From a virus: a stretch of 35,142 bases of DNA. Of the stretch, positions 7,615-14,302 are shown in pieces; the first letter of the stretch is position 1; each line of letters opens with the position of its first letter. Where the stretch lies: the IMG/VR virus record IMGVR_UViG_3300027508_000022, positions 1 through 35,142 of that record; one strand, given 5' to 3'. The notes below the pieces were generated by a model, which saw only the letters and a program-made list of their open reading frames with translations, searched no databases and had not been told where the DNA came from. Both the position numbers and the translations under genes were made by a program.

Positions 7615-7790
7615 GCGCCGACTTTTCCTTCGCCTTCAACTTTATAACCTGTTGCAGCAGCTTGCGATTTTGCATGCTCTGGGCTTTTAGACATAAAAGT
7701 ATGTGAGCCTGACCAGCTTCCATCTTTTGCAGACATCTGGAAAGTTACAGGAACCTGTCCTGCTTTAAAATCTGCGTTATTACGTGGCAT
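7611..7790 (-). CDS. 59-residue hypothetical protein
   Basis: ATG at 7790 to TGA at 7611-7613 encodes 59 residues starting MPRNNADFKAGQVPVTFQMS and ending GYKVEGEGKVGA. It has a likely beta N-terminus and a helix (KSPEHAKSQAAATGY). Its stop overlaps the next start (ATGA) and its start overlaps the previous stop (TAATG), so both ends are fixed by neighbours. The function is unknown. Confidence 0.75.
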   Translation of the reverse strand: MPRNNADFKAGQVPVTFQMSAKDGSWSGSHTFMSKSPEHAKSQAAATGYKVEGEGKVGA

Positions 7791-8179
7791 TAGACTGACC
7801 CTCCTAGTGTGTTTCGGCTTGTTGATTGTGTAGTGTTTGGAGTATTGGAGTAATCAGACTCTACACGCTGACCAACCTGATTCTGGTTTCTACCAGGTAG
7901 TTCAATTATATCTTGAATACCAATTTCCTCTGTTACATAACCGTATCGTGACGGAAATAAGTTTATTTGAGGCAGGTTTGGACGCACATAAGCCTGAATC
8001 TCTTCGCTACTCATAGTCCATGTTGCCAAAGACTGGTTAAGTAAACGGTCTTGATTAGACTGAAATGGCCCTAGGTATTCCTGTGGGGGAAATGCTGCTT
8101 CTTCTGGAGCGTAAAGTCCAGGACGGTCTTTGTCCCACGGCTTATGACCGTAGACACCATCTGCGTATTTACCTGGCAT
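7790..8179 (-). CDS. Hypothetical protein, possibly virion-associated
   Basis: The 129-residue protein is rich in Pro, Tyr, Asn and Gln (MPGKYADGVYGHKPWDKDRP; later NLPQINLFPSRYGYV) with a Ser/Thr/Asn-rich tail. This composition is seen in minor virion proteins, but there is no direct evidence. It lies 3 bases downstream of the 181-residue gene. Confidence 0.65.
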   Translation of the reverse strand: MPGKYADGVYGHKPWDKDRPGLYAPEEAAFPPQEYLGPFQSNQDRLLNQSLATWTMSSEEIQAYVRPNLPQINLFPSRYGYVTEEIGIQDIIELPGRNQNQVGQRVESDYSNTPNTTQSTSRNTLGGSV

Positions 8180-8182
8180 ATT

Positions 8183-8728
8183 TTACTTCCACTGTGGTCG
8201 CATGCGCGACATCTGCTCTTGGCGTACCTTATTAATGTTAACAGGTGAATCACTCTTAACAGTAGGGCCTGCTTTACCGTCGTTAGGAAGGTGAGGAGCA
8301 GGCACCAAGTTATAGGCTTCAACGTGACGCTTAACTTTATATACGTTTCCCTCTTTAGATGCTTGCATCTGTCGAGCGATGCCTCTTGTGTTTTCTAAAC
8401 CTGCGGGATAGTAATAATCAGACTGGTCAATACGCTCACCGCGGTGAACACCGCGTTGGTATGAGCGTTGAGTGACGCGAGTCTTTAAGCTGTCAAGTAC
8501 ATTTTCTGATGTTCCGTTTGGTTTGCCACGGCCACGGTCGTCACGACGTGTACGAATAGTTCCAAGGTATCCGTCTGGATACTCAGCTTGAGGTATACGT
8601 CCTTGACCAATACGCAAGAAGTCAAGCTCTGAACGAGCAACAGGGGTTCCACCGCCACCGTAATTGGTGTAGGTGCCCTGCATACCTGCAGCGCCTAGAC
8701 TTTGTGTATTTTGGTGTGGGGCAGTCAT
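8183..8728 (-). CDS. Gly/Arg-rich hypothetical protein
   Basis: The 181-residue protein has a Gly-rich start (GAAGMQGTYTNYGGGGTP), many Arg residues (GTIRTRRDDRGRGKPNG) and a C-terminus ending RMRPQWK. It looks partly disordered and basic. It follows the metallophosphoesterase by 23 bases. No recognised domain. Confidence 0.65.
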   Translation of the reverse strand: MTAPHQNTQSLGAAGMQGTYTNYGGGGTPVARSELDFLRIGQGRIPQAEYPDGYLGTIRTRRDDRGRGKPNGTSENVLDSLKTRVTQRSYQRGVHRGERIDQSDYYYPAGLENTRGIARQMQASKEGNVYKVKRHVEAYNLVPAPHLPNDGKAGPTVKSDSPVNINKVRQEQMSRMRPQWK

Positions 8729-8751
8729 GCCTCAATCATACGCCTGTATGT

Positions 8752-9783
8752 TTAGACGGTCGCCTTAAACTCTTTACCCTCGTAAATAGCTTCGCCATCC
8801 ATAATATGAATAGGTTGCAAGGTGAAATGGCCGTCATCTTCATGGACCCAGCCAATCATAATTCCCTGCTGCCAGTCTTCCCAGTGCTTAAGTGGACGTC
8901 CTTGGTCATTTAAACCAGAACCATATGAAGGAACGGCACCATCTACACGGCATAAGCATCCTGGTGACGCTGACACTGAACGGATAGGGCCATCGCCATT
9001 AGCCACAGTTTTGTACTGCATCTCTTGACGGTGAGCGTGACCAAACACTGTTGATACGTGTGGGTTCTTGTTTACATACGCTGAAGCGGTTGACCCACCA
9101 GAGCGGACAGTAGTTCCGTGTACAGCACGTAAGTGTGGAGTAATCCAATACTCACCTGCTGGGTAACCACCTACGTAATCAACATTAATTTCATCTAAGC
9201 GAAGTAGGAAAGGAATAGACATAACAGGCCAATCTTCTGGAGTAGCGCCTGCGCGTTTAATACCCTTAGAAGCCATGGCGTTCATTGTTACGTACTTCTG
9301 CATACGGCAGTCGTGGTTACCTTCAATTAAAGTAATCTTTGCAGTTGGGCAAGTGGCACGTTGTTTAGCTAGCAAAGCGTGGCCGTAATCAAGTGCTGGT
9401 TGCACAGTGTGTGCAAACATTTCCTCTTGGGCGTACTTACCCATTGTTGGTAGGTCTAAGTAATCGCCTAGGTGCACAATCTCATCTACGCCGTAGCGTT
9501 TTTCCATGTATGCAAGTAGTTGGAAATGTACATCAATTGCTGCTTCATCGTGGAATGGGTCTAGTGCTCCATCTTCGTATTTGCGGTAACCAATCTGTGG
9601 GTCGGGTACAAATACGAATAATTTAAATCCATTTTTTGTTGCTTGTTTTTCTTTATATTCTGCTGGCTTAATAACTGTTGGCTTTGCTTGTTGTATTGGT
9701 GGCCAAGCCCAGTTAGTAGGAGCGACTTCCGCGTCTACTATAGCCATATCTAAAATATCGTTTAAACTTAATTTTGTTGTCAT
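8752..9783 (-). CDS. Calcineurin-like metallophosphoesterase
   Basis: The 343-residue protein has the full motif series of two-metal phosphoesterases: DPQIG (Asp61; the usual DxH is DxQ here), LGDYLD (Asp107), GNHD (155-158), VHG (His222) and GHAH (248-251). Members hydrolyse phosphodiesters or phosphomonoesters in nucleic acids, nucleotides or proteins; the substrate is not evident. The first ~50 residues are an extra N-terminal segment. It is the second gene after the promoter near 10.13 kb and shares one base with the stop of the first (TAATG). The Gln in motif I occurs in Mre11-distant phage members and need not abolish activity. Confidence 0.85.
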   Translation of the reverse strand: MTTKLSLNDILDMAIVDAEVAPTNWAWPPIQQAKPTVIKPAEYKEKQATKNGFKLFVFVPDPQIGYRKYEDGALDPFHDEAAIDVHFQLLAYMEKRYGVDEIVHLGDYLDLPTMGKYAQEEMFAHTVQPALDYGHALLAKQRATCPTAKITLIEGNHDCRMQKYVTMNAMASKGIKRAGATPEDWPVMSIPFLLRLDEINVDYVGGYPAGEYWITPHLRAVHGTTVRSGGSTASAYVNKNPHVSTVFGHAHRQEMQYKTVANGDGPIRSVSASPGCLCRVDGAVPSYGSGLNDQGRPLKHWEDWQQGIMIGWVHEDDGHFTLQPIHIMDGEAIYEGKEFKATV

Positions 9784-10082
9784 TAGGCATTATCTCCGTT
9801 GTTTCTATAGCATGAGCATTTTCTTCTAAAGTGCATATAGAACGTTGTCTTTTCTAATGGAATCTCTGGATACACTTCTTTAATTGCATAAAAGTAATTA
9901 GAAATATCTACAAGAATTTTTGTTCCACCAAAAGCTTTATACATACGCTCTACTGTATCTTTATCAATAGTTGTTAACCATCTACCACAGATACATGCAC
10001 CTGCGCTTTTGCTTCTCTTTGGATTTGCCTCTAATTCTGTAAGCAAATCGCCCAGACTCTTTTTATCTGGCTCCTTAGGCAT
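9783..10082 (-). CDS. Small C-x-C protein, possible DNA-binding regulator
   Basis: The 99-residue protein has a Lys-rich start, ACICGRWLTTIDKDTVERMY, a helical middle (VDISNYFYAIKEVYPEIP) and MHFRRKCSCY near the end. Two C-x-C pairs could form one metal site. It is the first gene after the 10124-10152 promoter, a place often held by regulators, but the DNA-binding role is only inferred. SD AAAGGA lies before the ATG. Confidence 0.65.
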   Translation of the reverse strand: MPKEPDKKSLGDLLTELEANPKRSKSAGACICGRWLTTIDKDTVERMYKAFGGTKILVDISNYFYAIKEVYPEIPLEKTTFYMHFRRKCSCYRNNGDNA

Positions 10083-10123
10083 AGGTTGTCCTTTCGCCCC
10101 GTCTCGTGTGTGATAGTAAGCGT

Positions 10124-10152
10124 ATCATAAAGAATCAGTGGCGGTAAGTAAA
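10124..10152 (-). promoter_or_regulatory. Candidate sigma70-type promoter for the leftmost operon
   Basis: On the minus strand TTTACT (-35-like), a 17-base spacer and TATGAT (5 of 6 to TATAAT) lie 42 bases upstream of the 9783-10082 gene and just after the Hsp20 terminator. This is a natural restart point for transcription of everything from 10.08 kb to the reductase. Sequence match only. Confidence 0.5.
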
Positions 10153-10156
10153 GTAA

Positions 10157-10189
10157 ACCCCCTGCTAAATAAAATATTTAGCAGGGGGT
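10157..10189 (-). terminator. Rho-independent terminator after the Hsp20 gene
   Basis: A 13-bp stem (CCCCCTGCTAAAT with ATTTAGCAGGGGG) closes a 5-base AT loop and continues on the minus strand into TTTACTTTACTT. It lies 101 bases past the Hsp20 stop and separates that gene from the leftmost operon. The T-rich side shows that it serves minus-strand transcription. Confidence 0.85.
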
Positions 10190-10210
10190 CACGGTACAAG
10201 AAGGGGGAGT

Positions 10211-10235
10211 CGTACTATAACAGGGTTACAGTACG
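10211..10235. promoter_or_regulatory. 25-bp near-perfect dyad between Hsp20 and its terminator
   Basis: CGTACT-A-TAAC-AGG-GTTA-C-AGTACG is symmetric except for one mismatched pair around a 3-base centre. Its minus-strand reading includes TATAGT with TTGCAA 18 bases upstream, a possible promoter that would fire into the terminator at 10157-10189. It is probably an operator or processing site; no function is shown. Confidence 0.4.
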
Positions 10236-10270
10236 TCTTGCAATCATATAATAACACTGGTGAACGTCAG

Positions 10271-10280
10271 TGGACGTCCA
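10271..10280. repeat. Perfect palindrome TGGACGTCCA flanked by near-copies
   Basis: TGGACGTCCA lies 10 bases past the Hsp20 stop, between TGAACGTCAG and TGGACAGTCT, which look like degraded copies in 10-base steps. CACTG/CAGTG arms surround the left side. It may be a protein-binding array or an mRNA 3' structure. Together with 10211-10235 and the terminator it accounts for most of this ~200-base gap. Confidence 0.35.
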
Positions 10281-10289
10281 TGGACAGTC

Positions 10290-10838
10290 TTATTTAATCT
10301 TGATTGTTTTTTCTTTTTTGCCTTCGGGAATGAGGCGCTCTAGCTCAATGATTAAGAAACCATCAGATAGTTTTGCGTCTCCTACAATTACGTCGTCTGC
10401 AACTGCAAACTTCTGTACAAAGTTACGTGCTGCAATACCCTTATATGAGTACTCCGCATCGTCTTCGCCTTGGTTGCCTTCGACTGTGATGATGTTTTCT
10501 TTATAGGTAATCTTAACATCATCCTTCTTAAACCCTGCAATAGCAAGCTCAATTTGCGCCTTATTATCGGGTAGGGTCTTGATGTTGTATGGGGGGTAGT
10601 TGGACTTAATACGAACGTCTTCTAGGTTCTCGAAGAACTCTAGGTGGCGCTCAAACCCAAATGTCCACGGGTCTAGCATGTTGTGTAGCAGTTTAAATGG
10701 GTCTACGGAACGTTCTGCAGCTAGTTGATAACCCTTAATAAGCTGTTGAGTTCCTGCTGGTATTTGCTTTGGTTGATGGGGAATCGACCATTCTTGATTT
10801 CTTTCATGTGGTGAGCCCATTGGGTAGCCTGAAGCCAT
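10290..10838 (-). CDS. Small heat-shock protein, Hsp20/IbpA-like
   Basis: The 182-residue protein has a ~75-residue N-terminal arm, then the alpha-crystallin domain: YPPYNIK, ELAIAGFKKDDVKITYKE, ITVEG, YSYKGIAARNFVQKF, and SDGFLIIELERLIPEGKKEK. The YPPYN and I-A-RNF-x-x-KF strings match bacterial IbpA, a holdase that keeps unfolding proteins soluble. A phage copy may protect virion assembly or the host. SD AAGGAG precedes the ATG. It forms its own unit between two terminators, so it is likely expressed separately from its neighbours. Hsp20 genes are known from cyanophages and other large phages; here it is on a probable actinophage. Confidence 0.9.
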   Translation of the reverse strand: MASGYPMGSPHERNQEWSIPHQPKQIPAGTQQLIKGYQLAAERSVDPFKLLHNMLDPWTFGFERHLEFFENLEDVRIKSNYPPYNIKTLPDNKAQIELAIAGFKKDDVKITYKENIITVEGNQGEDDAEYSYKGIAARNFVQKFAVADDVIVGDAKLSDGFLIIELERLIPEGKKEKTIKIK

Positions 10839-10894
10839 AATATATCTCCTTAGACGATATAAGTTAAGTGACCCTCGGTTGAGCAGTCATCTAT

Positions 10895-10900
10895 AGTATA
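10895..10900 (-). promoter_or_regulatory. Possible -10 box for the Hsp20 gene
   Basis: TATACT on the minus strand is 57 bases upstream of the Hsp20 ATG, inside an AT-rich stretch between the preceding terminator and the gene. No clear -35 box is seen at 16-18 bases, so a phage sigma factor, an extended -10 or an activator would be needed. It is proposed because the gene is isolated by terminators. Confidence 0.25.
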
Positions 10901-10939
10901 CAACAATCTAATATAAAATATATTCCCAAAATGCAAAAA

Positions 10940-10958
10940 GCCCCGCATATAGCGGGGC
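10940..10958 (-). terminator. Rho-independent terminator of the middle block
   Basis: GCCCCGC and GCGGGGC pair around a TATAT loop and are followed on the minus strand by TTTTTGCATTTT, a classic terminator, 16 bases past the stop of the 10975-11316 gene. It ends the long gene run that begins near 21.3 kb. Confidence 0.9.
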
Positions 10959-10974
10959 CTCTAGCTATTAAGTT

Positions 10975-11316
10975 TTAGTTGCTGCTGCCGTCTTTGAAAT
11001 TTGGGCGCTGACGATTAATGGCTGAACTAAACATACGACCATTGCTCTGAGTAGCGCCTGCTTCTGGAGCAGTGCTCTTCTGGAACTTAACACGAATGCC
11101 GTAGCGAGCGCCACCGCGAGCGAGTTGTCCAAGAATGTTCTTACGTGCTGGCTTTGCCTGTGTGTAAGGGTCTGTTGCACCCTTAGCGTTGCCAGTCTTC
11201 TTCACAAGTGTTCCCTTTACAGGTCTAGCAACTTGTGGCTTTGAACCTGCAGCGTTTGATGGTTCCGCAGATGTCGGAGCAATCGGTGCTGAGTTCTTTG
11301 TTGAGTCTTTTTTCAT
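10975..11316 (-). CDS. Basic, partly disordered hypothetical protein
   Basis: The 113-residue protein is rich in Lys, Ala, Pro and Ser, with a disordered start (KKDSTKNSAPIAPTSAEPS) and a basic middle (NILGQLARGGARYGIRVKFQK). It looks like a small DNA-binding or virion protein. SD AGGAAA is placed before the ATG. It is the last gene before the 10940-10958 terminator. No family is recognised. Confidence 0.65.
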   Translation of the reverse strand: MKKDSTKNSAPIAPTSAEPSNAAGSKPQVARPVKGTLVKKTGNAKGATDPYTQAKPARKNILGQLARGGARYGIRVKFQKSTAPEAGATQSNGRMFSSAINRQRPNFKDGSSN

Positions 11317-11377
11317 ATGGTTTCCTTTGGCCTTAGGAGTAATAACAGGGTATATCTATTGGGGTAGAAATACAGGG

Positions 11378-11656
11378 TTAACTTGCCTTTACATCAAAAA
11401 CAATTGCAGAAATCTGACCGTCATGGCTGTCAATGCTTGAGAAGCCAGGGATGCAAAGAAGGTCTAGACCTCGTGGAGCTGTGTATCCACGGGCAATAGC
11501 GATTGCCTTAACGGCTTGGTTTACTGCGCCAGCGCCAACTGCACGAATTTTACAAGTGCGAGTTTCATAAATGCTGTGGGCAATAGCTGATGCTACAGCT
11601 TGTGGGTTGCTTCCTGCGCCAACGCGTAGGATTTGTTCATCTTTTGGTTCGGACAT
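11378..11656 (-). CDS. SpoVS-family protein
   Basis: The 92-residue protein matches stage V sporulation protein S across its length: ILRVGAGSNPQAVASAIAHSI, IRAVGAGAVNQAVKAIAIAR, and GLDLLCIPGFSSI. SpoVS has an Alba-like fold; in Bacillus and relatives it affects sporulation and septation, and nucleic-acid binding has been proposed. Here it is part of a phage gene run next to small zinc proteins, which suggests a role in gene regulation or nucleic-acid packaging rather than sporulation. The match is strong, while the role in the phage is unknown. Confidence 0.9.
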   Translation of the reverse strand: MSEPKDEQILRVGAGSNPQAVASAIAHSIYETRTCKIRAVGAGAVNQAVKAIAIARGYTAPRGLDLLCIPGFSSIDSHDGQISAIVFDVKAS

Positions 11657-11708
11657 GTGTACCTCGGTTTACGAATAGTGTGGAACCCCGTAGATACAAT
11701 TATGCAGT

Positions 11709-11930
11709 CTAAATTAAAGTTGGTCTGTCTAAAGGCGTGGGAGCCTTGGCATAGCTGCCGCAAACAGAACACTCCATATCCAACAAATACTGGGCTAACT
11801 CGTAATCCTGAAAACTAGCCTTTATATTCCACAGACTAGACTCACAGGTAGGGCATTCATGGCAAATCTGGTCCGCATACTCCATAGTGCCTGTGTAATC
11901 AGGCTTTAGTTCTCTAATTCCCTTTGCCAT
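11709..11930 (-). CDS. Zinc-ribbon protein
   Basis: From the ATG at 11930 this encodes 73 residues, MAKGIRELKPDYTG and onward, with CHECPTCESSLWN and MECSVCGSY forming two cysteine knuckles. A TTG start at 11969 would add 13 hydrophobic residues encoded inside the upstream gene; the ATG is preferred although neither has a strong SD, and the 17-base overlap with the upstream gene suggests translational coupling. Likely nucleic-acid or protein binding; the partner is unknown. Confidence 0.7.
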   Translation of the reverse strand: MAKGIRELKPDYTGTMEYADQICHECPTCESSLWNIKASFQDYELAQYLLDMECSVCGSYAKAPTPLDRPTLI

Positions 11931-12147
11931 GGCGACAACCGCTAAAGTCTGCAATAACTCTATAAGCAACTTCCATATAAACTGAAGCAGTAGTTGCTAA
12001 GTCTTCTGGATGGTGTAGCTGACCGTGAGTATGGCCCCAATTAGAGCTTAGATACTCCCTAAGTCCAAGGGCAAGGCGGTCTACAAACTCATCAGAGGTC
12101 ATCCAACCGTCTTCTAGCAAGTCTTTTTTCTTATGACTCTTGGCCAT
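11914..12147 (-). CDS. Small hypothetical protein
   Basis: The 77-residue protein has a Lys-rich start, DGWMTSDEFVDRLALGLREYL, then HTHGQLHHPEDLATTASVY. Its His cluster might bind metal, but no fold is recognised. It overlaps both neighbours by 17 bases. Confidence 0.65.
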   Translation of the reverse strand: MAKSHKKKDLLEDGWMTSDEFVDRLALGLREYLSSNWGHTHGQLHHPEDLATTASVYMEVAYRVIADFSGCRHGKGN

Positions 12148-12376
12148 CTAAACTCCACTCCTTTTTTATATTATGGATTAGGGCGAGGTTGTCTTCAATC
12201 TCTTTATCAATAAGGGCAATTTCTTCTTCTGACATCTTGTCTTTGTTGTCATTATAAAACTGTAAACCCGCGTTAAAGTTAGATTCAAACACGGCTAACT
12301 GAGCTATGCGGCGTTTCTTAATAAACTCTTGTTGTTCGGCAACACGTGCTGCTCGCTTGTCTTGCGTCTTACTCAT
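12131..12376 (-). CDS. Small helical, charged hypothetical protein
   Basis: The 81-residue protein is mostly charged and predicted helical, probably coiled-coil (KRAARVAEQQEFIKKRRIAQ; SEEEIALIDKEIEDNL). It overlaps the upstream 55-residue gene by 8 bases and the downstream gene by 17. No functional motif is seen. Confidence 0.65.
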   Translation of the reverse strand: MSKTQDKRAARVAEQQEFIKKRRIAQLAVFESNFNAGLQFYNDNKDKMSEEEIALIDKEIEDNLALIHNIKKEWSLDGQES

Positions 12377-12536
12377 TTACGTTCTCCTTAACCCAATCAA
12401 CCCACTCAAGGGCTAAGTCCCCAATATCAATAGTTTTGCTAAAACCCATCTCATGTAAATGCTCAATAAAATCATCATCAGCAACTAAAACTGGTAACTT
12501 AAGCCCTAAATCGTACATAGTTGGATATTTTTTCAT
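12369..12536 (-). CDS. 55-residue acidic hypothetical protein
   Basis: ATG at 12536 to TAA at 12369-12371 encodes MKKYPTMYDLGLKLPVLVAD and continues to EWVDWVKENVNE. It is acidic with two short helices. The start overlaps the stop of the FmdB-like gene (ATGA) and the stop overlaps the next start by 8 bases, which supports it as a real gene. The function is unknown. Confidence 0.7.
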   Translation of the reverse strand: MKKYPTMYDLGLKLPVLVADDDFIEHLHEMGFSKTIDIGDLALEWVDWVKENVNE

Positions 12537-12700
12537 TGTCCGCCCCACCCTCCGCCTTTAAACTGCACTGATGGTGGTGTGTAAGATTTAATCATAAACT
12601 CTCCGCAACCTTCGCAAGAAGGACGTTGTGTAGCATCAAAAGCAAAGTGCATCTCAACTGTACGGTCACAGTTAATACAGGTAAAATCATATTTTGGCAT
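12533..12700 (-). CDS. 55-residue FmdB-type zinc-ribbon protein
   Basis: ATG at 12700 to TGA at 12533-12535 encodes 55 residues: MPKYDFTCINCDRTVE (Cys8, Cys11), RPSCEGCGEF (Cys29, Cys32) and a Gly-rich end (VQFKGGGWGG). This is the layout of the FmdB/CxxC-CxxC putative regulatory zinc-ribbon family. Its start overlaps the stop of the HslV-like gene (TGATG). The family's function is poorly known; a regulatory role is often assumed. Confidence 0.8.
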   Translation of the reverse strand: MPKYDFTCINCDRTVEMHFAFDATQRPSCEGCGEFMIKSYTPPSVQFKGGGWGGQ

Positions 12701-13251
12701 CAGCCTACCTTTTCTTGTTTTACTACTTGAAATGGTCCTGAGGTATAAGCGTCTAGTTTTTCTGCAATTTCTAATGCCTCTACGGCGTTAGCACCAGCAT
12801 GAAGCGCCCCCAAAGCATATGCTGAGCCATTTCCTACGGCGTATAACCCGTCTTGAGAACGAGTTACCGAAAGGTCATCACTAATATCAAAAATCTCACC
12901 GCCAACGGCAATGAGAAAATGGAAACGCTGCTCGGTTGTGTTTTTATCGCGCTCTTCTTCAAAGTTATAGCCGTTATCTTTTAAACATTTACGTAAAGAA
13001 GGTACTACTTTAGTAATAGCAAAATGATATACGTCTTTTTTGTGCGCTGCTGTTAACTTTGGAGGATTCCAAATGTGCTGGGCAATATCGCAAGGGTTAA
13101 CCTCACCAGAACCAGCAATTAAAAGGTCTCCACGTTGGGAAATTTTTACCATCTGGTAATGCTTTTGAATACGCCCATCAGGGTCGGTCACCTGACTGTC
13201 TGCAGCTAATACGCATTTATCTTCGTATTGAACACCAACTAGTGTTGTCAT
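12700..13251 (-). CDS. HslV/proteasome beta-like Ntn peptidase
   Basis: The 183-residue protein begins MTTLVGVQYEDKCVLAADSQ. After Met removal Thr1 would be the catalytic nucleophile, with Asp17 at the expected HslV spacing and Lys35 close to the usual Lys33. GSGE (~47) and YAVGNGSAYALGALHAG (~137-153) match the G-S-G and G-x-G-S-A-x-A-x-G-A patterns of proteasome and HslV subunits. HslV forms a double ring fed by an ATPase (HslU); no such unfoldase is seen in this window. It may use a host ATPase or process virion proteins. It lies after the RuvC-like gene with a one-base overlap. Confidence 0.85.
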   Translation of the reverse strand: MTTLVGVQYEDKCVLAADSQVTDPDGRIQKHYQMVKISQRGDLLIAGSGEVNPCDIAQHIWNPPKLTAAHKKDVYHFAITKVVPSLRKCLKDNGYNFEEERDKNTTEQRFHFLIAVGGEIFDISDDLSVTRSQDGLYAVGNGSAYALGALHAGANAVEALEIAEKLDAYTSGPFQVVKQEKVG

Positions 13252-13814
13252 TATCGTTCCCTATGTTTGACGTCTTGTAGTTTATCGTACACATCTTTTT
13301 CATACGCTAACTCATGCTTGCCAGAAACCACCCTAGCTAGGGAGTAGGAATCTGCGGCGTTGTCGTCCGTGAATTCTACACCCCACTTCTTATAAATGTG
13401 AAGTAGCATCTGGTTCTTTTGTATACCAGTCCCCTTACCTGTTACATACTTTTTTAAGCTGGTAGGTGGTACCAGTAAGGGGTAGTGACCAGAAGCATGA
13501 CACTCAAGCTTAACCATCCCACCTAGTTCACCTAAGTGGAACACCCTGCCTGAGCCTGCGTAAGCGTAGTCTTCCATGGCTACATCTAAAATTTTAATAG
13601 GCGTATCAAATAGGACATTACTAAGAAATGCTCTAATCTCTACCAAACGGTCTATGCCTCGTAAATCAGATTTAAACACCTGAGTAAAAAAAGCGTTGTC
13701 CTTTCCTAGCAAGGTTATAGCAAATCCACTATATGACTGGTCTATGCCTACATACACTGAAACAGGGCTACTGCCTGCGAGGTCAAGACCTCCATCAAAA
13801 TTTTTAATGGTCAT
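13251..13814 (-). CDS. RuvC-like Holliday junction resolvase
   Basis: The 187-residue protein has the RNase H-fold acidic residues of RuvC: YVGIDQSYSGFAI (Asp25), DVAMEDYAY (Glu81), and FTDDNAADSYSLA (Asp151, Asp155). Between them KGTGIQKNQMLLHIYKKWG matches the K-x-x-V/M helix region. It should cut four-way DNA junctions during phage recombination and before packaging. It overlaps the upstream gene by 4 bases and sits in the RecA recombination block. Confidence 0.85.
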   Translation of the reverse strand: MTIKNFDGGLDLAGSSPVSVYVGIDQSYSGFAITLLGKDNAFFTQVFKSDLRGIDRLVEIRAFLSNVLFDTPIKILDVAMEDYAYAGSGRVFHLGELGGMVKLECHASGHYPLLVPPTSLKKYVTGKGTGIQKNQMLLHIYKKWGVEFTDDNAADSYSLARVVSGKHELAYEKDVYDKLQDVKHRER

Positions 13815-14302
13815 GGTACAAATCTATTTCCCATCATCCTACTGCTAGACGTGCGTCGGGTGAGCTCACGACTAGTTAATGAGTAGTAACGCTCTAAGTT
13901 TTCTAACGCAGTCTCTAATAGTTTTCTATATGCGTGGGCATAGTTCTTTGCTTTATCCAAGACCATAATGTACTCATCAGTAGCGACTGCTGCCTTTAAC
14001 ATGACGGCTTTTTCTGTGCTCTTACCAGTGGTCTTCATTAGCAACCCTTTAGCAACCTCAAGGTCATAGGAGTTAGTGGCTTCTAACTCCGCAAGGTTAG
14101 CGCAGGCTACCTGAGTACGTAGGAAGTTTAAGTTCTCCATATATTTACCAGCCATAACCATTAGTTCTTGGTCATCAACCAAGGTAATATCCGCTGGAAA
14201 CTCTGGTGGTTGGATGTTCATTGAGCGTTTTAATGGCAGCCCTTGGGACTCTAACTGTTGTAGGACAATCTCGCTGATGCCTGTTGCCACTATCTCACTC
14301 AT
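13811..14302 (-). CDS. Helical protein, possible UvsY-like recombination mediator
   Basis: The 163-residue protein is almost entirely helical, with a Leu/Ala-rich segment (KYMENLNFLRTQVACANL), LLMKTTGKSTEKAVML, and a basic C-terminal end (ENLERYYSLTSRELTRRTSS). The length and the run of helices leading to a basic tail recall T4 UvsY, which loads the RecA-like recombinase on ssDNA. It lies between the RuvC-like and RecB/Cas4-like genes. The idea rests on context and general architecture, not on a recognised motif; treat it as a hypothesis. Confidence 0.3.
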   Translation of the reverse strand: MSEIVATGISEIVLQQLESQGLPLKRSMNIQPPEFPADITLVDDQELMVMAGKYMENLNFLRTQVACANLAELEATNSYDLEVAKGLLMKTTGKSTEKAVMLKAAVATDEYIMVLDKAKNYAHAYRKLLETALENLERYYSLTSRELTRRTSSSRMMGNRFVP

